The notes beneath the pieces are model-generated. The model was given only the letters and a program-made list of their open reading frames with translations. It did not search any database and was not told where the DNA came from. DNA of 5,009 nt from Anaerolineae bacterium. Lineage in GTDB: Bacteria; Chloroflexota; Anaerolineae; Aggregatilineales; Phototrophicaceae. The position numbers were made by a program, and so were the translations under genes. Below, one piece after another: positions 1-5,009 of this stretch (position 1 is its first letter; every line of letters starts with the position of its first letter). The stretch is from the NCBI GenBank assembly GCA_014379235.1, contig JACMMD010000405.1, forward strand, positions 1 through 5,009, given 5' to 3'.

Positions 1-903
1 AACCGTCACCGGGAACAGCACCGACATCACGAATTTGAGCAGCAAAGGCTCGGCGTTCGGGCGTGTACTCATGTAGTAAAACGGCGCGAAGATGATGCTG
101 CTTTCTTCACTGGCGCTCTCGGTATAAGTCGCCAGATAGCCTACCGCCAGCGCGGCCACCGCAGGCACGCCGATACCGAAAACGATGATCTGCCAGTTGA
201 ACGGCTCACGCCGCACTAGCTTGTACAGCGTGAACAGCCCCGCCGCCGGAAGAATACACAGCAGATAGCTCGGCTTGGCCATCGCGGACAGCACAGTGAT
301 GATCGCGCACAACGCCACCGCCCACACGCTGCGATTCACCTGAGGCCGAACGAACGCCGTCACTGCATACATAAATTGCAGCAGCGCGAATGGCTTGAGC
401 AGATTGATGGTCGGGTTATGATAAACCGTTTGCAGGATATAGCCGAAGTTCAGGTTTTGCGTATGCCATGTGAAAACCGTAATCGGCGTGACAATCATCA
501 ACGCCAGCGACACAGCAGCATACAGCGCGGCTCTACGGAACGTCGTCGGGCTGCCGAGCATCGCCCGCAGCATGAAGTACAACGTCGTGCTGAGAAACAC
601 GTAAAACAGCAGTATGGCAATGTAGCCGGACGCATCCATATCGACACGTGGCAGCGCCAAAAACACCGCAATCGTCACCAGTTCAAACAGGAAATTGGGC
701 CACAATCCGGTCAGGTCGCCCGTGTCATGCAGTTGCGTGCTGAGGTTTTCGTACTCGGTGAAATCGCCGCCGGATTCGGTGCGCTGCCATAGCGCGATGC
801 CGAACAACACAATGACCACCAGCGTCAGCACGGCTACCGTAATCACGTTGATACGGTTCAGCCTCGCGCCGAACAAGCGCCGTCCCACAGGTTGAGTCGT
901 CAT
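1..903 (-). CDS. Polytopic membrane protein, GT-C-like, partial (3' end missing)
   Basis: This frame is open from an ATG at 903 to the left window edge: 301 codons with no stop, so the C-terminus is missing. The product has a short basic N-terminus (MTTQPVGRRL), a first membrane segment at about residues 20-40, then a probable extracytoplasmic loop with GGDF (Asp47) and an HDTGD stretch, followed by roughly seven or eight more hydrophobic segments. Recognisable blocks are VTPIT (138-142), YHNPTI (161-166), AKPSY (209-213) and IIFAPF (270-275). All recur, one or two residues displaced, in the upstream neighbour, so the two are tandem paralogs. An acidic residue just after the first membrane helix with many later helices is the layout of GT-C-fold lipid-linked-sugar glycosyltransferases. 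That is a structural guess; substrate and reaction are unknown. The start is well placed: ATG lies two bases after the neighbour's TAA, with an SD-like GGTGGG about 7-8 bases upstream inside the neighbour's last codons. Confidence 0.85.
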   Translation of the reverse strand, partial: MTTQPVGRRLFGARLNRINVITVAVLTLVVIVLFGIALWQRTESGGDFTEYENLSTQLHDTGDLTGLWPNFLFELVTIAVFLALPRVDMDASGYIAILLFYVFLSTTLYFMLRAMLGSPTTFRRAALYAAVSLALMIVTPITVFTWHTQNLNFGYILQTVYHNPTINLLKPFALLQFMYAVTAFVRPQVNRSVWAVALCAIITVLSAMAKPSYLLCILPAAGLFTLYKLVRREPFNWQIIVFGIGVPAVAALAVGYLATYTESASEESSIIFAPFYYMSTRPNAEPLLLKFVMSVLFPVTV

Positions 904-931
904 GCTTAGACCCACCGCGCTGGGTCTAAGC
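904..931 (-). promoter_or_regulatory. Inverted repeat at stop/start junction, possible translational-coupling hairpin
   Basis: Arms GCTTAGACCCA (904-914) and TGGGTCTAAGC (921-931) are perfect 11-bp reverse complements around a 6-base loop. On the mRNA the hairpin holds the last seven codons and the TAA of the upstream membrane protein, and its 3' arm ends directly at the ATG of the next gene (903). The only SD-like stretch for that gene, GGTGGG, spans the loop and 3' arm and would be partly masked. A ribosome finishing the first gene would melt the stem, so coupled translation is the likely consequence. No T run follows, so it is not a terminator. The repeat is seen directly; its role is inferred. 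Confidence 0.6.
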
Positions 932-2168
932 CGAGCAATGTATGGGCCGCGTAGACCGAGTAATACAGAAATCCGCTCACCAGATGCAGCGCGAACATAC
1001 CCACGCATGTTACAAAACGCGGCGACATTTCCCACGTCCCCCGCGTTGTAATGCTGATCGGTCTCTGCTGAATCACAAACACCACCGACGCCACGAACAG
1101 CAAAAACAACGTGATATGCCCGCTCCAAAAGAAATTACCATCATGCAAGCGTTCGCCTGTTTCCGCCAGAAAGTACATCTGAAATGCGCCGCATAGAAAC
1201 ATCAACCACGCCAGATTGAGCAAAACACTGCGCCGCGCCGTCTTGAAAAACAGCGCGTACACACTGAACGGGAACAAAATAGATAAAAAGAATTTTGGCG
1301 GCAGCAAGACAAGGCGATCTTTGAGACTCAGCGCGGTCAGAGGCGCGAAAATAATGTCGCTGTCTTGAACGCTATCGCCGCCGTAAGTGAACAAATATTG
1401 ATACGCCAGCAGCGCCAGCGCAGGCAATGCAATCCCGAAAATGACCAGCGGCCAATTCACAGGTTGATGTTTGAGCAGCTTAAAGCCTGCGAGAATTGCC
1501 AGTGCAGGCAGCAAACACAGCGCGAAATTCGGCTTGGCCAGCACCGAAAGCGCCGTTAGCACAGCGCACAATGCAACAGTTCCAATTGAGCGAAACCGTG
1601 TTGGCTGCATCAATGCTATCACCGCAAACACTGATACAAGCAGCGCGAACGGTTTCAGCGCCAAGATCGACGGATTGTGGTAGGTGTTGATGCCGATGTA
1701 ACCGTAATACAGATTACGCATGGCCCACGTCGGCATCGTCACAGGCGTAACGACCATCAAACCGATGGCCAGCACCACCGCCAACACTGCCCCGCCGAAC
1801 GTTCTCGCCCGACTCTCAAGCGCTGCGGCAATGACGAAATACAGCGCCACGCCCAGAAACGCCGAATACAGCAGGCCAACGTACAGCGCCGACGTGAGAT
1901 AATCGATGTTCGGAAGAACCGTATGTACAGCAATGATCGACCACATCGTCAACGGGTTAGCGCGCAGCTTGATCGTATCGCCCGTTTCGTCCAGCGCTTT
2001 GGCATCGAGGCTCTGATTGTAGTAATCCGAGCCAACTTCGTATGGGCGCTGCAAAATTGCCAGCCCGAACACCACCATCACCAGTGGAACAAACAACGCC
2101 AAAACCAGCAGATGTGCTTTTGATCGACTGCTGCTAATGCTGTTGGATGGAATGGCCGCGATGTGCAT
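906..2168 (-). CDS. Polytopic membrane protein, GT-C-like, paralog of the next gene
   Basis: A complete 420-residue hydrophobic protein with about ten to twelve predicted membrane segments by eye (first at about 18-40, last at about 384-404). After helix 1 comes a polar loop with GSDYY (Asp48) and DETGD. Conserved blocks shared with the downstream gene are VTPVT (140-144), YHNPSI (163-168), AKPNF (211-215), NW (238-239) and IIFAPL (272-277). A loop near 336-348 contains ETGERLHDGNFFW, possibly functional. The Asp after helix 1 and the many helices fit a GT-C-type glycosyltransferase using a polyprenyl-phosphate sugar, but I cannot name a family with certainty; an uncharacterised membrane protein is the safe reading. 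The start is fixed by an in-frame TGA at 2181-2183, only 12 bases upstream of the ATG; a weak GAGA ribosome site lies at 2174-2177. It follows nuoI by 100 bases and is probably co-transcribed with the gene after it. Confidence 0.9.
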   Translation of the reverse strand: MHIAAIPSNSISSSRSKAHLLVLALFVPLVMVVFGLAILQRPYEVGSDYYNQSLDAKALDETGDTIKLRANPLTMWSIIAVHTVLPNIDYLTSALYVGLLYSAFLGVALYFVIAAALESRARTFGGAVLAVVLAIGLMVVTPVTMPTWAMRNLYYGYIGINTYHNPSILALKPFALLVSVFAVIALMQPTRFRSIGTVALCAVLTALSVLAKPNFALCLLPALAILAGFKLLKHQPVNWPLVIFGIALPALALLAYQYLFTYGGDSVQDSDIIFAPLTALSLKDRLVLLPPKFFLSILFPFSVYALFFKTARRSVLLNLAWLMFLCGAFQMYFLAETGERLHDGNFFWSGHITLFLLFVASVVFVIQQRPISITTRGTWEMSPRFVTCVGMFALHLVSGFLYYSVYAAHTLLGLDPARWV

Positions 2169-2268
2169 AAGATTCTCTAATCAAAAGGGGCGGTTCACAT
2201 CGGAACGAAGTTCCGGCACCGCCCCTACTTTGCTATCTTCTAAAGACTGCGCGGATCAATCCGCCGTC
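2169..2268. other. Intergenic spacer between nuoI and the membrane-protein pair
   Basis: One hundred bases without a gene. From the nuoI side it holds a 9-base direct repeat around the nuoI stop, a small 5-bp stem GCGGA/TCCGC (2251-2255 with 2260-2264), the GC-rich hairpin at 2186-2226, and the weak ribosome site for the next gene. A minus-strand TTGATC near 2255-2260 could be read as a -35 box, but no convincing -10 sequence follows at a normal distance, so I do not call a promoter. Confidence 0.6.
2186..2226 (-). terminator. GC-rich hairpin after nuoI, possible weak intrinsic terminator
   Basis: Outer arms AGGGGCGGT (2186-2194) and ACCGCCCCT (2218-2226) pair over 9 bp. An inner stem CGGAAC/GTTCCG (2201-2206 with 2210-2215) closes on a GAA loop in the plus-strand reading. 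The two stems are separated by an uneven internal loop of 6 and 2 bases. Read on the minus strand, the stem is followed at once by TTTT (2183-2186, the first T being able to pair), then GATTAG. A GC-rich stem with a T run downstream of nuoI fits an intrinsic terminator, but the T run is short, so read-through into the membrane-protein genes is likely. The arms resemble the palindrome at 3171-3198, so it may be a dispersed repeat acting as a terminator. Confidence 0.45.
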
Positions 2269-3150
2269 TTATTCGCCGTCTTTCTTCGCATGTTTGCGGG
2301 CCATCGCAGCTTCGCGCTTCCGCAGACGTTCGGCCTTAGCGGCTTCTTCATCCACGACTGGAGCGGCAGCGGCTTCCGGTGCATCCGCAGCAGCAATCGC
2401 TTCAGCTACAGGCGCGACAGCTTGGACAGCGTCAGCGCGATCTTTAGCCGCCGCATCAGCCGCCACTGGTGGGACTGTGGTTTGGCTGTCACCGACCTTC
2501 GGCGCAGCAGCCCCAGCAGCTTTGGCAGCCGCCGCATCGGCCTTCTTACGCTCCTTGATGATGTCCGTGTGTTCCCAACCGCCGCGCGCGACCATTTCTT
2601 CATAAGCTGTCGTGGGGGCGATGGTCTTCCAATAGCTGAACGGCTTCGACAGCTTTTCCTTGTCGTGGATGTTGGTCGTCGTGCGGTCATACGTCGCCAG
2701 TTCGTAATCGTGATCCATCTTGATCGCGTCAAACGGGCAGAACTCCGCGCAAAATCCACAGTTCATGCAAATGTCGATGTCGATGTAGAACGCTTCCGGC
2801 TCTGGCTTGGGACGACCAGTCGCGGCATCCGTGCCACGCACAATCCAGATACATTGCGGTGGGCAAACCTTCGCGCAAATACCGCAGCTTGTACACCAGT
2901 CATGGCCCGGACGATCAGGATGATCGTCATCCTCGACCACCAGAAACGGCACGAAGCGGAAGCGCTCCGGCACGGCAATCTTCTCGTCGGGATATTCCAC
3001 CGTATACAAGCCGCGAGAGTCCACGCCCTGACGATGCTCAAACGCTGTCCCTAAAAATTTGCCACTGCCGAGTCGAATATCCTCGACATACGTGTTCACA
3101 AAATGCTTAAGGGTAACGCCCAGTCCCTTCAAAATGCCCAGTCCGTACAT
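2269..3150 (-). CDS. nuoI: NADH-quinone oxidoreductase subunit I with long C-terminal extension
   Basis: A 293-residue NuoI (Nqo9/TYKY) of the complex I peripheral arm. It binds clusters N6a and N6b and relays electrons towards NuoB and quinone. The N-terminus (MYGLGILKGLGVTLKHF) is the amphipathic helix typical of NuoI, which lies along the membrane arm. Two complete 4Fe-4S motifs are seen: Cys86, 89, 92, 96-Pro and Cys128, 131, 134, 138-Pro, with one extra Cys at 100. The conserved ferredoxin-like core ends near residue 200. Residues from about 205 to 293 form an Ala-rich, Lys/Glu-rich low-complexity tail ending in a basic, probably helical segment; usual family members are about 160-220 residues. 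The ATG has a strong AAGGAG five bases upstream. It follows nuoCD by 59 bases containing a palindrome. The function is certain; the tail's role is unknown. Confidence 0.97.
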   Translation of the reverse strand: MYGLGILKGLGVTLKHFVNTYVEDIRLGSGKFLGTAFEHRQGVDSRGLYTVEYPDEKIAVPERFRFVPFLVVEDDDHPDRPGHDWCTSCGICAKVCPPQCIWIVRGTDAATGRPKPEPEAFYIDIDICMNCGFCAEFCPFDAIKMDHDYELATYDRTTTNIHDKEKLSKPFSYWKTIAPTTAYEEMVARGGWEHTDIIKERKKADAAAAKAAGAAAPKVGDSQTTVPPVAADAAAKDRADAVQAVAPVAEAIAAADAPEAAAAPVVDEEAAKAERLRKREAAMARKHAKKDGE

Positions 3151-3155
3151 AGCGA

Positions 3156-3161
3156 CTCCTT
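3156..3161 (-). promoter_or_regulatory. Shine-Dalgarno site of nuoI
   Basis: AAGGAG on the minus strand, five bases (TCGCT) before the nuoI ATG at 3150. It is the strongest ribosome site in the window and fixes the nuoI start. It sits nine bases downstream of the edge of the 28-bp palindrome, so a hairpin there would leave this site single-stranded. Confidence 0.85.
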
Positions 3162-3170
3162 ACAGTTTCG

Positions 3171-3198
3171 GTAGGGGCACGATATATCGTGCCCCTAC
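3171..3198. repeat. Perfect 28-bp palindrome between nuoCD and nuoI
   Basis: The half-site GTAGGGGCACGATA (3171-3184) is followed without a spacer by its exact reverse complement (3185-3198). It lies 11 bases after the nuoCD stop codon and nine bases before the nuoI ribosome site. On the minus strand it is followed by CGAAACTG rather than a T run, so it is not an intrinsic terminator. Its outer GTAGGGGC/GCCCCTAC arms match part of the hairpin at 2186-2226, which suggests a dispersed REP-like intergenic repeat; I recall similar repeats from Chloroflexota genomes. In RNA it could form a stable hairpin that affects processing or decay between the two cistrons. Confidence 0.85.
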
Positions 3199-3209
3199 AG
3201 GTAATTTCG

Positions 3210-5009
3210 TTAACGGTCTGTCTCGCCCAATACGATGTCGATGCTGCCCAGAATGGCCACGACATCGGCTATTTTGTTACCCTTAGCCATGATGCCAAGT
3301 GCCGTCAGGTTGATGAAACTTGGGGCGCGAACGTGGTAACGCCACGGGTTCTGCGTCCCTTTCGAGTCGCCAGCCGATACCACGTAATAGCCAAGTTCGC
3401 CTTTCGGGTTCTCGACACGGCCATAGGCTTCACCAATGGGTACGCGGACTGCGTACTGCGGCGTTCCAGCGATGATTGACTCGCCCTGTGTCGCTTCGAG
3501 ACGTGGCAGGATTTGCTTGAGAATGCGAACGCTCTCGCTCATTTCATCCAAACGCACCATATAGCGATCAAAAATATCACCGTTGTAGCGCACGGCTACG
3601 TCGAAATCGAGTTCAGGGTAGATACTGTATGGCTCTGCGCGGCGGATGTCATACGCGACACCGCTCCCTCGCAAAAGCGGGCCAGTGCAGCTAGTCGCCA
3701 CCGCCACATCCGCAGGCAGCACACCCACGCCAACCATACGCGCCTTTAGGATTTCATTGCCCGTCAGGTAGTAGTTGAATTCCTCAATTGCACGGGGAAG
3801 TTCCTCACTAATCAACGTGGTCAGGTAATCCATCGTATTGAAGTCGCGCACCTGATCGTTGACGAGGTTAGCGACGCTGTGAATACGCTCTGGCAAATCC
3901 TTATTGACACCGCCAAAACGCATGTAGTTGTACAGCAGTCGAGCGCCCGCAGTCGCCTCGAAGAAGTCGAGGATTTTCTCGCGGGCTTCGAGCGCGTACA
4001 GCATCGGCGTGAAGAACGCGCCGAGGTCATTCAGCAAAAATCCGAGCGCCCAGAAGTGATTGACGATACGGTTCAACTCGACCATCAACACGCGGATGAC
4101 TTCGGCGCGATAGGTCGGCGGCTGATAACGATTGCCCAAGCTGAGAAGCTGCTCAATCGCTTGCACATATCCCTGATTGTTGCCCATGCTCGAAATGTAA
4201 TCGAGACGGTCAGTGAACGGGATGTTTTGGATATAGGTATTACGCTCACCGATCTGCTCGTGGTTGCGATGCAGATAACCCATAACGGGTTCGAGCGCTT
4301 CGATTGTTTCGCCGTTCATCGTCACGACCATGCGGAACACGCCGTGCGTACTCGGATGCTGTGGACCGAGGTTGACGATCAGACGATCTGTATTGAGTTC
4401 CTCGCCGTCGCTAATATGCTGAATATCAACGCCGAGGCCCATGCTTTCGTACACAGGCTCGTTGACACCCTGATCGGAAACGCCGAGCCATTGCGAAACG
4501 TCCATATCATCAGGGTATTGGACGTTCTTGCCGTAGGGACTGAGTTCTTCTACACGGTAAACGTGACCGCTCGGCCAACGGCTCTCGAACGGCTTGTGCT
4601 CTTCTTCGTAGTACGGCTCTTTCCAATCCTTACGCATCGGATGGCCGGCGAAACCTTCCCAAAGCAGGATACGTCGCAGGTTGGGATGGCCGGGGAACTG
4701 AATACCATACAAGTCCCACGCTTCACGCTCTTGAAAGTCCGCGCCCGGCCATACGCCGATCAGCGACGGAATTGCAGCATTCTCGCGCTCGGTCTTTGCC
4801 TTGAACAGCAGAGCCGGCCCGCCGGATGTCCGGTAAGCGTGATACACCATCTCTAGCTCGTCGGCAATGCCCAGATAGTCAACCGCTGTCGCGCTCGAAA
4901 GCAGATCGAAACCAAGCTCATCGCGCATCGTGGTCGCTACATCGACCAGCTTATTCTTGTCAACGATGATGCCCGAATACCCTTGTCGGGTATCGTCGCT
5001 CACCGCGTC
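3210..5009 (-). CDS. nuoCD: Fused NADH-quinone oxidoreductase subunit C/D, partial (5' end missing)
   Basis: At least 597 residues combining NuoC (30-kDa) and NuoD (49-kDa) of complex I, which shape the quinone pocket of the peripheral arm. Counting from the GTG at 5003, NuoC covers about 1-130 with its EREAWDLYGI signature (92-101) and GHPNLRRIL. A linker of about 75 residues leads to NuoD from about 205, with GPQHPSTHGV (213-222), HRNHEQIGE (245-253) and TDRLDY (264-269), and it ends in the typical SIDIVLGETDR. His220 and Tyr269 correspond to Thermus Nqo4 His38 and Tyr87, both shifted by exactly 182, so the quinone-site spacing is intact. NuoD has no iron-sulphur cysteines, as expected. The frame stays open to the right edge, and the three codons read Asp-Ala-Val, matching the DAV often found in NuoC N-termini. 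I therefore treat the GTG as internal and the true start as lying outside. nuoI follows after 59 bases. Confidence 0.96.
   Translation of the reverse strand, partial: DAVSDDTRQGYSGIIVDKNKLVDVATTMRDELGFDLLSSATAVDYLGIADELEMVYHAYRTSGGPALLFKAKTERENAAIPSLIGVWPGADFQEREAWDLYGIQFPGHPNLRRILLWEGFAGHPMRKDWKEPYYEEEHKPFESRWPSGHVYRVEELSPYGKNVQYPDDMDVSQWLGVSDQGVNEPVYESMGLGVDIQHISDGEELNTDRLIVNLGPQHPSTHGVFRMVVTMNGETIEALEPVMGYLHRNHEQIGERNTYIQNIPFTDRLDYISSMGNNQGYVQAIEQLLSLGNRYQPPTYRAEVIRVLMVELNRIVNHFWALGFLLNDLGAFFTPMLYALEAREKILDFFEATAGARLLYNYMRFGGVNKDLPERIHSVANLVNDQVRDFNTMDYLTTLISEELPRAIEEFNYYLTGNEILKARMVGVGVLPADVAVATSCTGPLLRGSGVAYDIRRAEPYSIYPELDFDVAVRYNGDIFDRYMVRLDEMSESVRILKQILPRLEATQGESIIAGTPQYAVRVPIGEAYGRVENPKGELGYYVVSAGDSKGTQNPWRYHVRAPSFINLTALGIMAKGNKIADVVAILGSIDIVLGETDR

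Noticed and set aside
376..792. 138-codon open frame on the plus strand
   Set aside because: It is antisense to the partial membrane-protein gene. The product is Gln/Arg/His-rich, as expected from the complement of hydrophobic codons.
1677..2123. 148-codon open frame on the plus strand
   Set aside because: It is antisense to the 420-residue membrane protein, with the same His/Gln/Arg-rich shadow composition.
2231..2260. Promoter for the membrane-protein pair
   Set aside because: A TTGATC on the minus strand resembles a -35 box, but the bases about 17 further on (ATAGCA) are a poor -10 match, and the GC-rich hairpin lies between it and the gene.
2294..2605. Coding microsatellite or Ala-repeat protein on the plus strand
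   Set aside because: The Ala/Ser-rich plus-strand product is the complement of the Ala-rich NuoI tail; the DNA has no regular repeat unit there.
2406..2759. 117-codon open frame on the minus strand
   Set aside because: It is out of frame inside nuoI, and its Arg/Ser-rich product is a frame-shifted reading of that gene.
2137..3054. 305-codon open frame on the plus strand
   Set aside because: It lies opposite nuoI, a certain gene. The product is Arg/Ser-rich with no family likeness, and the frame is open because of the GC-rich, Ala-rich codons of the NuoI tail.
3171..3198. Intrinsic terminator between nuoCD and nuoI
   Set aside because: The stem is perfect, but no T run follows on the minus strand, and nuoI follows with a strong ribosome site, so termination here is unlikely.
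3879..4856. 325-codon open frame on the plus strand
   Set aside because: It is fully antisense to nuoCD, whose protein matches its family along its length. The antisense product shows no recognisable motif and there is no clear ribosome site.

Overview
This 5,009-base window reads almost entirely on the minus strand, from right to left. It carries the tail of a respiratory complex I (nuo) cluster followed by two tandem, related polytopic membrane proteins. Coding density is high, the only gaps are 100, 59 and 2 bases, and no RNA gene, insertion sequence or CRISPR array is visible. The sequence is bacterial. A NuoC-NuoD fusion, a NuoI with the CTSCGICAKVCPPQC type cluster motif, the HRNHE-type NuoD motif and intergenic palindromes with GTAGGGGC/GCCCCTAC arms together remind me of Chloroflexota (Anaerolineae-like). 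That placement is inference from remembered family patterns, not a computed result.

Right part (3210-5009): a fused NuoC-NuoD subunit, open at the right edge. The GTG at 5003 looks like an internal valine rather than the true start. The quinone-site residues of NuoD (His and Tyr equivalent to Thermus Nqo4 His38 and Tyr87) are present at matching spacing. A 59-base gap containing a perfect 28-bp palindrome separates it from nuoI (2269-3150). NuoI has two complete 4Fe-4S cysteine motifs and an unusual Ala/Lys/Glu-rich C-terminal extension of about 90 residues. Both products belong to the peripheral arm and its junction with the membrane: NuoCD forms much of the quinone site, and NuoI carries clusters N6a/N6b, which pass electrons towards NuoB and quinone. 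No nuoE/F/G/H or nuoJ-N gene lies between or after them here, so the complex I genes are either arranged unusually or split.

Middle (2169-2268): a 100-base spacer with a related but imperfect GC-rich hairpin followed by a short T run, a possible weak terminator of the nuo transcript. It ends with the start region of the first membrane protein.

Left part (1-2168): two tandem paralogous multi-pass membrane proteins (420 aa complete, and at least 301 aa running off the left edge). They align nearly without gaps and resemble GT-C-fold glycosyltransferases in layout. Only two bases lie between the stop of the first and the ATG of the second, and an 11-bp perfect inverted repeat covers that stop and abuts the next start codon, an arrangement that suggests translational coupling. 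I see no functional link between this pair and complex I beyond adjacency.

I found no clear new multi-gene system. The observations most worth a second look are the junction hairpin, the palindromes bracketing nuoI, the NuoI tail and the unassigned paralog pair.
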